Origin: Saccharomycopsis malanga | Lineage: Eukaryota > Ascomycota > Saccharomycetes > Ascoideales > Saccharomycopsidaceae | Reading direction: 5' to 3' | Length of the DNA: 64,000 bases | Assembly (NCBI GenBank): GCA_004014935.1 | Contig: CP025321.1 | Coordinates: 3,472,001 to 3,536,000 of the forward strand | Shown here: positions 11,301 through 21,502 of the stretch, piece by piece | How the letters are laid out: every line of letters begins with the position of its first letter | How positions within the stretch are numbered: the stretch's first letter is position 1 | Program-made: the position numbers and the translations under genes | Notes under the pieces: generated by a model | What the model saw: only the letters and a program-made list of their open reading frames with translations | Told to the model about the DNA's origin: nothing | Databases searched by the model: none

Positions 11301-11850
11301 ATCTCAAAGTAGAGCTGCGACTGAAGAGCCTCTTCGTGCTTCGATCTTTCAAAATGATTCCCAAACCTTTTTAAATGATGTTTCTTATCAACAAACAAAT
11401 CACAACCAACAAACCGTTTCAGACTTTAGTTCCACAGTTACTTCTTCAAATAGCAATCTGTTGTCTGCTCAGCCAATGTCTGACAGTAATAGTCAAATAT
11501 CCAACAGCACTAACCAAGTGACCAATAAAGTATCCCCTGAGCAGGGATTTGAAGTTGATGAAAGCGTCTTCTCTGAGTTTGCGGCCGACGGTTCTTTGGG
11601 TCTAGCCCAGTTGTTGGATATTGATTTGGATTACAATTTCAGTGATACAGATCAACTTACAGATTTGATCAATGGAAATTATAACGCGTCAAACGTCAAA
11701 GCAGAGCCAAGTCAAAATTTTTCTAGAGAACAGAGTCTTTTAAATCACAATGTCTCAACCACACACCAATCAGCAACATTTAACGATAACAATATTCCTA
11801 CAGACTCGTTTATGAAATTTGAAAACAGTTTTTTTCAATGGCAGAAATGA
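8362..11850 (+). CDS. CAT8: Cat8-type Zn2Cys6 activator of gluconeogenic genes
   Basis: 1162 aa; the start is an ATG ATG pair. Zn2Cys6 binuclear cluster at residues 26-53 with exact spacing C26-x2-C29-x6-C36-x6-C43-x2-C46-x6-C53, followed by the linker [16 protein letters not shown] and a short coiled coil. This matches the Cat8 DNA-binding region ([14 protein letters not shown] type) more closely than other cluster proteins as I recall them. A fungal-specific middle homology region spans about 430-830 ([23 protein letters not shown]-like, LGVPRLI). The C-terminus is Ser/Asn/Gln-rich with an acidic patch ([27 protein letters not shown]) that is probably the activation domain. Cat8 is derepressed without glucose, activated by Snf1, and binds carbon-source response elements. 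Sip4 is the alternative, but its proteins are shorter. Confidence 0.85.
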   Translation: MMAVKKPTKAKVIRSADGIERVAQACDRCRSKKTKCDGKRPQCSQCASVGFECKISDRLSRRAFPRGYTESLEERVRELEAENRKLSGLIDLKDEQLELLAKPRRPSMVGNQHVPANEKDAEEDTAVAGSGMAGAANLGNTGARILNGDITEGFNSHSLAELDAEKSIFELSAANKLNSSNLSLLNQLNGPKIHTHEAHEQGCNCGCAHYPHSVHERPTSISASVVLDAEHVDEDDAASLLSFDSEHNNNVDAKAYNFFDDNKKQFDNLRNGKTDNGKSDCLRSNKIDVLRSNKNVEAGVPNLYNNTNNMNSYFNHFNVSFEQKEAPGAAAAMAIASVNNDKSHLRNQIAALVAMSTPRTTEEMLFIPSLIGKVGNVHGFNSKPAVLTAKTLALLKVTFKTKNQVKEEHTINLKNINFNKISKAESHLFFTNLKLPSRLDLDQLITFYFQEWAAMTPVVDQQEFLKNYMKLTKSAENRFNDNDMFQRERFGAICLLVVTLALLGRKKSSKYKTENGSTFFTNSDNSNGKSIKFINSGVKNNTPITVENDVWTGKSENTLNGMIANENDDNTTRLLNYYDALIKQLIASSIVDFCSMQSLQILTLALIYTLNVSDVETSYILRGKVVSMAQQLRLHRCPSAVLSNSGSIVLKVQQSERRILFWSIYTLDVFSSLQLGVPRLIKDYEIECALPFANDDLDDSNNTNILIINNAKLSLVGKVSNFSLSIMRYAKILGNILDSIFRRGGITIDALGKSCIILEDLLENWRKDLPSSLRFDLDVNGLLKNNEFKNYSNKTLSIITLYYQAKMLIYLPVLAAELHSSRGSSSYITIQQSSNTILSITNYVSQQNYFLPAPANPSRMRARYGLLAAKGALEYTRGGNLFQDLKGTLMDLTNDLKVETAQEVPGCLAQSCIRTFEDTIQAILSPPKMGNPLSMNKSLNRKRSSSFKQQHSGPNIGGSALKNVSSRFIKIEPNMTGNSRSQSRAATEEPLRASIFQNDSQTFLNDVSYQQTNHNQQTVSDFSSTVTSSNSNLLSAQPMSDSNSQISNSTNQVTNKVSPEQGFEVDESVFSEFAADGSLGLAQLLDIDLDYNFSDTDQLTDLINGNYNASNVKAEPSQNFSREQSLLNHNVSTTHQSATFNDNNIPTDSFMKFENSFFQWQK

Positions 11851-11978
11851 ACGTCATAATATATAGGCTACGACAGGTATGATAATGCAAGTTTTTTTTT
11901 TATTAAATAATTGGGCATATAGGGTATGTCATGTATTAGTCTTTTTATATAATCTTTCTATATTATGGTTATTCTATA

Positions 11979-12870
11979 TTATGGTCTTTTCAAAACATAG
12001 ACGTTAACTCCTCGACCAATAATGTTTAATCCGCCATACTTGAGCACGGACTTTGCCTTTTTAGTTTCTCCTGGCTCGTCTGTTTCCATGTCTGTAGTTT
12101 CATTTGATTGTTCGCGGTCCTGTAAAGCAGCCAAAATCTCGCTGTCGCTCATTTCCTCATTTACAAACAATCCTTCTGAGCGCGGAGCAACTTTCTCTTT
12201 TTTTACGGGAAACACAAATTCTGTTCTTTTGATGAGCAACTTTGTATAGTTTCCATAATGATAGTCTGATCTGAGTGGATGTCCGTATCTTCCCATACGT
12301 ATTTGTTCTATTTGTATCTTGTCAAGGATGACGTGAATTCTCCAGCCTTCTTTCGATAAAGGGATAATGTATCTGTCCTTGGTTTGTTTCAAAGAAGAGC
12401 TATTCTGAACGTAATAATCATCGTCAGTAATTTCCTCGCCAGTTAAGGTTCGCTGCTTTCCAGCAGCCAATTTCTTCTTCTGATATTGTTTACTCAATAT
12501 AGACATTGACTCAACCTCCTCGTAGGAAAGCTTAAAAAATAGGTCTTTCAAGGTGTCCTGGAAAACAGTAACAATTCTATTCAAATCATTGTTCGAAAGA
12601 CGGATCTTAGTTGAACGCTTGAGACGTATCATGGACTTTGATGACTGTGACAAGGGCACCACCGTCTGGAAAAACACATCGCTCCCTTCATTGTTGCCCT
12701 CTTGAGACAGGTCTGAGGGCAATGAAAGCGAATGTGCAATAGATCGTCTGTTGACAAATACTCTGATTGGTATCACCGAGTCGTTGGATATTTTGAGAAA
12801 AGTAGTACTCAACCGTTAATATACATGTCAAAAAGTCATAATAAAGAATGATTACTTACGTTGGTGACAT
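11979..12870 (-). CDS. conserved-looking protein of unknown function, two exons
   Basis: The long open frame has no ATG at its 5' end. An upstream exon of 11 nt (12870-12860, ATGTCACCAAC) followed by GTAAGT, branch-like TATTAAC and TTGAG gives a 52-nt intron (12859-12808) and joins in phase to exon 2 (12807-11979). Product 279 aa, starting MSPTTTFLKISNDSVIPIR. Middle section has a regular helical region (LNRIVTVFQDTLKDLFFKL) and a K-rich stretch. Residues about 150-205 (IPLSKEGWRIHVILDKIQIE and GRYGHPLRSDYHYGNYTKLL) look like a folded domain. An acidic linker separates this from a C-terminal LKYGGLNIIGRGVNVYVLKR. I cannot name the family. Converges on CAT8 with about 130 bp between stop codons. 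Confidence 0.68.
12808..12859 (-). other. spliceosomal intron of the 11979-12870 gene
   Basis: 52 nt, GTAAGT at the 5' end, TATTAAC 7 nt before the terminal AG. Exon 1 ends with two bases of a codon and exon 2 supplies the third, so the frame is kept. Inferred from sequence only. Confidence 0.75.
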
Positions 12871-13572
12871 TTTAGCATACAATTTTGTTAAATCTCATCA
12901 ATTCATTTTAACATATCTATAGCAAAGTTGAAAAATTGTATTCCATCGCTCATCTCATCTTGACATTTTACTTTTTCATGAACGGTTTCTGCAGCATGAA
13001 AAAACTGTCAACATGTTGGTAAGAACCTATAATAATATAGTATTTCCGCTTAGTAATAGCTCAGTATAAGCTGGGGTAGTAAAAGAGTCCAAAACTACAG
13101 TATTGCATGATTTATTTAATGCAACTGATAAAATATCTTTTCGATAAAATCTTGTTGTTTTACGTAACGAGTTTAATCAAATAGAATTGGCATTGATAAT
13201 ATTGTATTCAAAGTTAAACTATAAATTTGACTAATATTTCAGTCAACGCTCTTTTCGCCCCTTAAGAAACCAATTTTTTTGAATCCATTGTTATAAGGCC
13301 AATAGTTAATCTGTTCAAGTCAATTAATTAAGGCTGGCTGCATTCCCGAAACACACTGTAAATTTAGAATCACCTTACTCCTATTTAATTAACATCTTCA
13401 AAGCAGTTTACCAGACTCGAACCTACAACAGTAATTCATGAAAATATCAATTTAACCATGTATTCAAACGTTTGCCACCTCAAACAAATAAACCAAAGTA
13501 AATTCAAACATTTAAAAACAAATAATGTATATCTAGTATTAACAAAAAATCAAACAACAGCAGAGATTGCAC
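12871..13572. other. intergenic, nothing gene-like
   Basis: AT-rich spacer upstream of the 12870 start and downstream of the 13573-14904 gene. A GGTTCGAGTCT motif (minus strand, about 13410-13420) with an upstream A-box-like TGGTTAAATTG was examined as a tRNA and rejected. Confidence 0.55.
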
Positions 13573-14904
13573 CTACAACTTTGAAAACTTGGAATTGTAT
13601 TTTTGAATTCCATCTTTGATGGCTTCAAGGCCCCATTTAAAATCGGAAAGCTCAAGATAAATTTGTGAGCACCATCTACTCCATAAAGATCCATTGTAAA
13701 TGAATATAGGAATGTAGGTTCTCTTTTCTAATCTAAGATAATCATTTAAAAAAGTTCCTGCAGTAACTAACCTGTTATAATCATATCCACACTCTTCATC
13801 AAACCCTGGGAGTTTAATATTAAACATTGCAGTTGTGATATCATCGTTTTCCCCTGTGAGTAACTGGGAGCCGTTCCAGTTTTTTAAAATGAATTTGACA
13901 GCCTCTTTAGCAAGATTTAAATTGTACTGAATAATTGCGTTCTCTCCCCCGCATACTTCTTTACGGAACCTGATAGCTTCAGGGATGGTGAGCATGGCAG
14001 AATAGTCTGTGGTGCTCACATAGATGAACTGCAGCGATAAAGTGGTGTTTGTTTTGGTTCTGTTCTCAGCCTGGGTAGACACCAAGTTGGCGGTGTTGAT
14101 TTCTTGTGCTACAGACTCTTTATTGTACGGAATGTAAGTAGCACTGATCGGTAGAGAATGTACTCTATTGTGATACTTTGGGTCGACATACAAAAGTGCC
14201 ACTGAGTTTGGAACATAGAACCATTTGTGGAAGTTGGAGGTGAAGAAATCTGGCTGTGTGGCTTTAAGATCCACAGGTAACAAGCCAATATAATGTGCGG
14301 CATCTACAAACGAGATGAGGTTATTTTGTTTACAGATTTTCACCAATTCTTGCCATGGAAACAATGCTGAAGGAGTAGAAGTAATACCATCCATAAAGGC
14401 CATCACATTGGCAGGTCTGTTCGGGCCTTGGAAGGGTTTGATGGTTTGAAGAAATTTATCGAGAATCTTTTTATTGGAAATGGGATATGTGATATCAATC
14501 TTTACAATTCTGATGCCAATAGATCTGGCCAAAAACAACAATGTATTGTAGCAAGCACCATAGATGGTAGAGAAACAAATGATGACATCGCCTTGGTTGA
14601 AGGGAAAAGATCTAAGCACCGTGTTGACAGCAGTGGTAGCGTTTGTAACAAGCACGACATCGTCCACAGCGCAATTCACAAGCTCCGACACTTGCTTTCT
14701 TATTTTCAAGTTGGCATCAAACAAATTGTATCTGAAAAACTCGTCCGGAAACAGCTGGATCTTCTTGCTATGCTTCAACTTGATGTCAAGAAGTTCTGGT
14801 GTGGTGGCCCCATAAGCTCCATGGTTGAGATTAGTGACGTCAGCATCAAAACCGTTGAAATACTTTTCACGAAACTGGTGTCCAAAAGGCACAATTGGAG
14901 ACAT
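13573..14904 (-). CDS. class-V PLP enzyme, Egt2/isopenicillin-N-epimerase-like
   Basis: 443 aa from an ATG. Fold-type I aminotransferase class V pattern: N-terminal LNHGAYGATTPELLD (about 26-40), substrate-strand LVTNATTAVNTVLRS (85-99), the cofactor-binding DAAHYIGLLP (201-210) and the probable Schiff-base lysine K227 in SNFHKWFY. The NHGA-YG start and HKW lysine site are typical of the isopenicillin-N-epimerase-like branch, which includes fungal hercynylcysteine sulfoxide lyase (Egt2, last step of ergothioneine synthesis), cysteine desulfhydrases and LolT-type enzymes. Which substrate it uses cannot be told; no Egt1-like partner lies in the window. It shares a 409-bp divergent promoter with the second GPB gene. 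Full length for the family. Confidence 0.75.
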   Translation of the reverse strand: MSPIVPFGHQFREKYFNGFDADVTNLNHGAYGATTPELLDIKLKHSKKIQLFPDEFFRYNLFDANLKIRKQVSELVNCAVDDVVLVTNATTAVNTVLRSFPFNQGDVIICFSTIYGACYNTLLFLARSIGIRIVKIDITYPISNKKILDKFLQTIKPFQGPNRPANVMAFMDGITSTPSALFPWQELVKICKQNNLISFVDAAHYIGLLPVDLKATQPDFFTSNFHKWFYVPNSVALLYVDPKYHNRVHSLPISATYIPYNKESVAQEINTANLVSTQAENRTKTNTTLSLQFIYVSTTDYSAMLTIPEAIRFRKEVCGGENAIIQYNLNLAKEAVKFILKNWNGSQLLTGENDDITTAMFNIKLPGFDEECGYDYNRLVTAGTFLNDYLRLEKRTYIPIFIYNGSLWSRWCSQIYLELSDFKWGLEAIKDGIQKYNSKFSKL

Positions 14905-15313
14905 CTTGATACGGCAATTAATGCTAAAGACAATTGTTGAAAGAGATAAATCAATCTCCCTCTTATATACACCGCCTTATCACCCCTGTATTCTGACTCA
15001 TCACCCTATCAGATATTACTAATCACTTATATGTATGCATCCTGCAGCAGAAATTATGTTGATATACCGCACTTATTTGTTTCTTATAGTCATAATATAT
15101 TACTCATAGCCTACCAGACTGTCTTATCCCGAGTCCTAATCCTCAGAATACATATTGAATCTATCCAGTAGTTTATAAAAATCAACTGGTGCTAATGCAT
15201 GATCATGCGACCCTTCATTGCTCTGCATCGTTTTATTTTTCCATGCATAAAGCTGTTCGAGGAATACCTAGTAAGACATTTTGACATAAAATATTTTAGA
15301 GGTGATACTTGCA
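14905..15313. promoter_or_regulatory. divergent promoter region
   Basis: 409 bp between the starts of the PLP enzyme (minus) and the second GPB paralogue (plus). TA-rich; no recognisable factor site noted. Confidence 0.5.
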
Positions 15314-17800
15314 ATGTTCCGCAATTATCTTCCTATTCCTCGGGTGTTGAGTTACTATACTCCATCTGATAACGACACTGATCCAAAGAATTATGCTAAG
15401 CAAGATGAGGACCCCGTCAGGGCGAATAATTTCCATGCAAATACCAATAATAAGAGCCTATATGCATGTAATTACAGCAGAATTGAAGCCTTTGGTGTTG
15501 ATTTAAATGACCTGTATTTGATGTCCAATCAGATTTGGCACCCTACTATAGCTAATGACATGTTTGAAAACGTCGAAAAGTTTGTCCCTCACATTGAAGC
15601 TGAAGAAAACAGTTGTGAAAATCCATATCAACTACTAAGACAAAGCACCGAATCTAACAGACCAAGCAACATACAAGATGGATTTGTGAATTATTGTCAA
15701 ATACCAACAATATACAGCAAGTCCAAGTTCCCTCTGATTGTCTATAGCACTGCTGAAGCTATTCGGAATCGTGTCTTCATATTCGGTGGCTTAGTTAACA
15801 AACCCTCTGGAAGTTCTGACTTTATCAACATAAAGGTTCCCATGACAGAATATCCTCCTCCTTTGGAAGATTGGATAATCAACAACCCTTATCTTAAACC
15901 AAACATGGAATTGCTTGTTTTGGACTCTGACACCAGTATAGTCCAATCAGCTGTTATCTTTGGTGATGTTCCACCTCCCTTGTGCTGTGCTTCAATGACA
16001 AAAATAACCAACCGCTACCTTTTCATTTACGGCGGCTTTGAGGTGAAAACAGAGACCTTAGATTTGCAAAACGCAAATGCTGATTCTTCCGATAGTATAC
16101 CAGACAAGTATTACAGTAGGACACTTGAATTGAGTGATCGTTGCTGGGTACTAGACTCTTACACCTACAAATTTACTGAAATTAAATTGACTGCACACCC
16201 TACAGCTGGCTATCTTCATCCAGTAACAATTGCACGTTTTGGCCATTCAGCCACATGTCATTCTTCTCAAAACATTTCGTCTACGGAGACATTCCGTAAG
16301 CTGTATTATGACGGAATTACAGAAAACGAACATCGACAAAAAGATCAAGACTCATACACAAGGCCAGACGAAAACAAAAGCTTGGAAAATAACGACAAAT
16401 CATTTGTATCTATTTTTGTATTCGGAGGCTTCAAGTTCGAACCTAAAGAGGATAAATATATTGCATTGAATGATCTTTGGAAAATTGAACTAATCATATC
16501 GGACGAGGGGCCCCAGAATTATTTATTATTCAGCAAAGAAGCACTAGCATCTCCTTTGTCTTCTTTGGACGAAGGACCTACAGGAAGAGCATTCCATGCT
16601 GCAATTATTTGTGATGATGAGAAGTTTGTTAACAAGTTTGCTGTTCCTTCATTCAGCAATAGTGCTAGAGGAATATCACTAGGTAAAACAAGTTCTCCTT
16701 CAAAACCAGAAGGTTCTCCTTCGGGTTTTAAATCTGGAACTACAACAAGCTTTGAAACTAACAAAAGCTCTGCTGCTAGTAATCTTTCTGATCATGAGAA
16801 ACAGAAGGTTGGAAACATGTCATTGCTTGTTCATGGGGGCAGCGGAGGTGGCAATACTGTCCTATCTGACTTCTGGAGATATTCGTTCAACAAAAATGAA
16901 TGGGAGAAAATGTCCACTTTTAGTAAACTCTTCGATCAGAATAGTCTAATGGCTAATGGTACTATTGGGGTCCAACATACTCGAACAAATCACAATATGG
17001 TGCTCTTAGGACAATATTTGATATTCACAGGTGGTATATCCCAAACAGATGTGGACAAGTTGCGAAGACCCAGTGCACTGCAGACTGAAGGTTCAGATTT
17101 GTCTAAAGATTTCATGAGACTTGATTTGAAAGATCAAAATAGTACTGAGAATGATTTTGATACAGAAATTCTATCAGTGGTCTCCTACTTGAACACCCGT
17201 ATGCTGAACATGAACTATAATAACCTCCAGATGGAAACAAAGGCTGAAACTCTATCAAAGCAGCTGCCACGGCTTTTGGTCTTAGACCTCCACACCATGA
17301 CATGGTTGTTCAATCGCTACGATTATCAAACCATCTCTTCCTCCTGGTTTGATCAACAGTTGGGTTCCACAGACAAGGTTAAACGATTTCAGTTCTTGTT
17401 GCAGGATGGGAAGGGGGTCAAGTACGACAGTCCTGTGTTTCATACAGCTGTAAACCAACTTTTGAAAGAAGAAATGCCAGGGAAAGTTTCTAGTAGTAAG
17501 TACACCCCGGACTTTTTGCTTAAATCTGCGATACTTATTAAAAGGATCAACGAAGTGTACAGTGGGGGCAATAATGGCAGTATTGGAACTGCTACTGTAT
17601 ATTGTAACCGAAGCTTGTTCAAAATAGGAGGCGTTTTGGCTCTTGAACCTGAGTATGCTAATGCTAGTGATATAGGTAATAGTATTTTGAACAAAGGTGG
17701 GTTTAACAGTATTATGGATTTCGAATTACCAGTGCACTCTAAAGATGCTCTTCTTACGGATGACTTGGAGCAGGAATACGTATTGAACAAATTAAGCTGA
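15314..17800 (+). CDS. GPB1/GPB2: Gpb1/Gpb2-type kelch protein, second paralogue
   Basis: 828 aa from the ATG at 15314; four codons upstream are open but lack ATG. Kelch-like repeats visible as IFGGL (about 156), IYGGF (about 238), VFGGF (about 372), VHGGS (about 505) and FTGGI (about 569). The segment VPPPLCCASMTKITNRYLFIYGG and ARFGHSA align with the first-gene copy at 6-2372 and with S. cerevisiae Gpb2. Role known for the family: Gpa2 partner that restrains PKA signalling and stabilises Ras-GAP Ira1/2. It converges on PDE2, another negative regulator of the cAMP pathway. The two copies are well diverged, so the duplication is old; S. cerevisiae also has two copies, but whether the events are shared needs a tree. 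Confidence 0.82.
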   Translation: MFRNYLPIPRVLSYYTPSDNDTDPKNYAKQDEDPVRANNFHANTNNKSLYACNYSRIEAFGVDLNDLYLMSNQIWHPTIANDMFENVEKFVPHIEAEENSCENPYQLLRQSTESNRPSNIQDGFVNYCQIPTIYSKSKFPLIVYSTAEAIRNRVFIFGGLVNKPSGSSDFINIKVPMTEYPPPLEDWIINNPYLKPNMELLVLDSDTSIVQSAVIFGDVPPPLCCASMTKITNRYLFIYGGFEVKTETLDLQNANADSSDSIPDKYYSRTLELSDRCWVLDSYTYKFTEIKLTAHPTAGYLHPVTIARFGHSATCHSSQNISSTETFRKLYYDGITENEHRQKDQDSYTRPDENKSLENNDKSFVSIFVFGGFKFEPKEDKYIALNDLWKIELIISDEGPQNYLLFSKEALASPLSSLDEGPTGRAFHAAIICDDEKFVNKFAVPSFSNSARGISLGKTSSPSKPEGSPSGFKSGTTTSFETNKSSAASNLSDHEKQKVGNMSLLVHGGSGGGNTVLSDFWRYSFNKNEWEKMSTFSKLFDQNSLMANGTIGVQHTRTNHNMVLLGQYLIFTGGISQTDVDKLRRPSALQTEGSDLSKDFMRLDLKDQNSTENDFDTEILSVVSYLNTRMLNMNYNNLQMETKAETLSKQLPRLLVLDLHTMTWLFNRYDYQTISSSWFDQQLGSTDKVKRFQFLLQDGKGVKYDSPVFHTAVNQLLKEEMPGKVSSSKYTPDFLLKSAILIKRINEVYSGGNNGSIGTATVYCNRSLFKIGGVLALEPEYANASDIGNSILNKGGFNSIMDFELPVHSKDALLTDDLEQEYVLNKLS

Positions 17801-18126
17801 TGTTTGTAATTTAAGTATCTTTTTGTTGTTGTTTTTTTTGCTCTTATTTATAAGTATTCCGAAAAAGCTTTGTTTCGATTATGACTAGTAGTAAACTATT
17901 ACATATACAATAAACAGTTTTCTAAAATCTGTCTGATTTGAGTTGAAAAAAACTGAAAAATAGGCAACTTATAAGAAATGCGAAGCAACATCATGCCCAG
18001 TGTTTAAAACGCTATAGTACAAGGTTTCATAAACTTACACAAGAAAATTCGCCACTTCATATAATAAATGTCATTAAATTTTTATTTGGTCGTAAGCATT
18101 GTCATAAAAGTTGAAAAAAAAAAACG

Positions 18127-18167
<41 letters not shown>

Positions 18168-18217
18168 AAATCCAGAAAATTAGTAGTTGTGATAAATTAC
18201 ATAGATAATGCCAATTA
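17801..18217. other. convergent intergenic region with long poly(A)
   Basis: Terminators of the second GPB gene and PDE2 meet here. It contains 11 As (18114-18124), CG, then 39 As (18127-18165). No gene seen. Confidence 0.7.
18114..18165. repeat. poly(A) tract
   Basis: Homopolymer run of 11 As, two other bases, then 39 As. Length may be affected by sequencing. It lies in a 3' flanking region and is unlikely to be transcribed as a tail. Confidence 0.85.
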
Positions 18218-20476
18218 TTATGGCTTAATATTGTGTTTTTCTTTAAACAATTTCCAAAACTGCAAGTTTTTGTCCAAAATAATTAAAGTATAATTAAGCC
18301 ATGGAAGCACCTGGCTAATTTTCTCAAACAATTTGTAACTGATTTTTTCAATAAAAAAGATTTGACTCAAACATAAGCTAGGGTTTTTTTCAAGCAAACG
18401 ACGTAATGTATAATTTGTGCTTTGTTGTTCGATTTCTTGATAAATATTCTGAAGAGTTGATTGTTGAGGATCATTTGGACTTGGAGTAGAGGCTGTAGCG
18501 TTGGCAAAAAACTGGTTTACCTGTTTAAGCAGTTCGGTATCTTCTGAATTGTATAACTTAAAGTGGTTGATGAAATCCTGATTGTTAGTAATGTTATAAT
18601 CGGAATTATTGTTGATTTTTTCTTGTAAAACATTGTTGTAAGTAAAAATTTTGCTCAAAGTGGTAATTTCCTGCATTTCTTTTCCAAGAATCAAGCCCCA
18701 ATTAGCACTCAATTTAAGAGGTCTGGTAATGTTTGAAATATCTGCACATTTAAGCAACAATTGGCAGAGCAATTCAGGATAAAGATCGAATTCTGGTAAT
18801 GATGAGCTGCTAGACAGATTCTGGAAACTTTCAACGGCATCACGTTCTTTATTTTTGATCTGGTCAATAAATAGAAAATGTTTTTCCATATCAGTGGCTA
18901 AAATACTGTTTTGAATGATTTTTTTCACATTCACAACCTTGTTTGGAGTGCTAGTGGCGTTCTTAATAATTGAATCGTCAAATAAAGCGGGCCATAGCTT
19001 TTGCAACAAATCATTAAAAATTATAAAATGATATTTTTCAAGCACGGATTCGTCACAAAAAATCGTAGATAAAGGCGATTTGTTGGTATTAATGAAAAGA
19101 TTTGTTAAGCCTGGATGACCACTATCATGGCCCAAAGCGGCAATCAAAAGAGCCAACACTTCGACAGGATCAAGAAGGAAAGACTTGTCCTTTTGAAGAA
19201 ACTTGCCGTAGTCAGTAGTTATTATGTTCTGAGGATCATCAGGGTTAACAGTGGAAAGAGGATACTGGGAATCGATTATGGCCTGGTAAGTCTTTAACTG
19301 GTTAAGATACAAGTTAGGAGACTTGAGATAAACAAGATATTCAGTAAGAGGGTCCAATTCTTCAGGTTCTTTGGAAAGGTCATCATTGTTATCGATTGTT
19401 TGTTCATTCTTATTTATAAGCGAATCTACAGTATTAGGGACAGGATTCAGGGTATGTTTGCTTTTGGAGCGACGATAACGATGCACGATGGTTTTTTGAG
19501 ATATCAACGAGTCTTTAGGAAGCAAATTGAGTTTAAGAAGATAACAAAAGATTGCCTGGACCACATCTACAGCATGTCGGAAGTTGTGGAAGTCATTGCC
19601 ACCATTATACAACTCGCGCACCTTGAAAAGAATGAGCAAGAGCTTGTTGTCTGCGGGAATCAATGGCAGAGAGGAGCTAAAAAGAGAGAATGCTCTCTTG
19701 AAAATGAGATAACAAACATAGACAAGTTCGTCGTAAGTGAGCGAATGGGCAGGGAAATTCCAACATTCTATAAGGAAGTTTTTGATATAAAACTTGCGGT
19801 CTGTTGAAAGATTGAGAAGAGCAGAAAAATCAATGTTGTGAAGAATGGTTGAGGAATAAGAGACATAGGCCGAAAGACTTGTAGGCGACGGGGGCTGGGC
19901 AGTTCCACTCAACAAATGAGCAAGAGATTTGTTCATGGTAGATATGTGGGACGGGAGAATAGGATAAGAAGATTCCTGGAACGTATTCTGCTGGACAGAA
20001 GCTAGGAGAGCGGATTGCCATTTTTGCAGTTCATGAGCGGATGAACAATAGCGTTGAAAAGTACACAGTAAATCGTTATTATATGAAGAGAGACCAATCC
20101 ATGCTTGAGCTCGACGATACTTGTTTTTAAGGAAGAAATGATGGCTCAACATCATTTCTGAATATACTTTTTGAACAGTCTGAAGATCAGCTTGTTGAAG
20201 AACAATCATGTTGAGATGAGGAAATAAAAGAGAAAAAAGGTGTGATAATTGCGAAGGCGATAATGATGCTTCTGGAAGCTTGACCCCATCACAATTGAGA
20301 ACCACAAGAAGCGGGTAGGTAAGATTGTATTCAGCGCTAGATAAAGAAAGCAAGCTGGCCAATAACCGTTGAAAAGATTGGAAATAGTATGGTTGAGAAA
20401 CTGAACTCAAAGCGGCCAGTAGCTCCTCTGGCACCAGCAGAGGATCATAAACAAGACAAGGGAAAAAATGCAGCAT
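18218..20476 (-). CDS. PDE2: high-affinity cAMP phosphodiesterase Pde2
   Basis: 752 aa from an ATG. Class I cyclic-nucleotide phosphodiesterase catalytic domain in the C-terminal half: HNFRH at 297-301, the metal-binding HDSGH at 450-454, and CADISNITRPLK (about 585-596) with the conserved Asp. These are the signature metal and substrate residues. The N-terminal 280 residues are Ser/Leu-rich and helical, as in S. cerevisiae Pde2 (526 aa). At 752 aa the protein is longer than that, with an insert of about 100 residues between the first and second signature (Asn/Asp-rich around 340-425). It hydrolyses cAMP and so lowers PKA activity. Converges with the second GPB gene. Confidence 0.9.
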   Translation of the reverse strand: MLHFFPCLVYDPLLVPEELLAALSSVSQPYYFQSFQRLLASLLSLSSAEYNLTYPLLVVLNCDGVKLPEASLSPSQLSHLFSLLFPHLNMIVLQQADLQTVQKVYSEMMLSHHFFLKNKYRRAQAWIGLSSYNNDLLCTFQRYCSSAHELQKWQSALLASVQQNTFQESSYPILPSHISTMNKSLAHLLSGTAQPPSPTSLSAYVSYSSTILHNIDFSALLNLSTDRKFYIKNFLIECWNFPAHSLTYDELVYVCYLIFKRAFSLFSSSLPLIPADNKLLLILFKVRELYNGGNDFHNFRHAVDVVQAIFCYLLKLNLLPKDSLISQKTIVHRYRRSKSKHTLNPVPNTVDSLINKNEQTIDNNDDLSKEPEELDPLTEYLVYLKSPNLYLNQLKTYQAIIDSQYPLSTVNPDDPQNIITTDYGKFLQKDKSFLLDPVEVLALLIAALGHDSGHPGLTNLFINTNKSPLSTIFCDESVLEKYHFIIFNDLLQKLWPALFDDSIIKNATSTPNKVVNVKKIIQNSILATDMEKHFLFIDQIKNKERDAVESFQNLSSSSSLPEFDLYPELLCQLLLKCADISNITRPLKLSANWGLILGKEMQEITTLSKIFTYNNVLQEKINNNSDYNITNNQDFINHFKLYNSEDTELLKQVNQFFANATASTPSPNDPQQSTLQNIYQEIEQQSTNYTLRRLLEKNPSLCLSQIFFIEKISYKLFEKISQVLPWLNYTLIILDKNLQFWKLFKEKHNIKP

Positions 20477-21464
20477 GGCGTATATACTAATGTAGAATAT
20501 TCGTGGTTGTAGTTAAATCTTTTGACAGTATCAATGTCAATCTTTTTTTTTTTAAGATTTCTTTTTCTCTAACGGTTGTATATACTGTTTTTCTCTTTCT
20601 TTTGGAGAAAATGTGCGAATATTGCTAAGCACGCGACGTACTAGTAAGGGCCAATGGTGGGCCTTAAGCTATTAGATATTGGGATAGAAAATTATTGGAT
20701 TGGTAAGAAGTTATTTAATGTAGCGTGTGAGAGCTTGAATGTGGGCTGTAGCACTTTCTTTCTAGAAGTGAAAAAGAAGGAGTATCAAGTTTAATATGGT
20801 TAGATTTCATGATAAGAAAGAAACAAAGGAGGGAAAATGCACGTCTATATAATTATTTATAATATATAGATGTAAGAAAAATTGTTGATTTAATTTGTAA
20901 TCAGATTTGTACAGGAGTCTAACTTCAAACCTGTGAGCTTGAACACTCGGGAAAACCAGGTTCCTACCAATTCTTCAAAGCTAGTTGTACCAACTTTAAA
21001 TTATAAGGCTATATATTTTAGGAGTTGAAATATGTTTGATTATCTAGTTCGTTGGAAAATCAACAGAGATCACTGTTAGATGTAGAAAAAACAGATAAAA
21101 AACCATTTAGCTGTGACAAAAAATAAAAATTGTGTAAAAGCAAATAGACTCTATATATCTTTTCAATCTTTCTACATGCTCTAATGTATATTGTGCTATT
21201 TGTCAAGTTAACAAACAACTCCCATCTATTTTTATAACCCTATGCTAAAGAGCCTTTAACATATTCAAGATCTTTTGTTGTTGTTATTTGATATAAAAAA
21301 AAGCCATTCAACAAAACGGACTTATGATATATACCTATACAACTTTTCAATATATACTCAAAATTTGCTACTTAAGAATTGACTCGACTTACACCTTCAA
21401 CCACTCAAAGAATACACCAATGTTGATACCAAAAAATTGCCATCCTTCACCGGCGGCTTATCTC

Positions 21465-21502
<38 letters not shown>

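Noticed and set aside
13405-13480. Candidate minus-strand tRNA (GGTTCGAGTCT with an upstream A-box-like motif)
   Set aside because: A-to-B spacing is too short and neither the T stem nor the acceptor stem pairs.
19400-19807. 135-codon + strand open frame
   Set aside because: Antisense to PDE2; no independent support.
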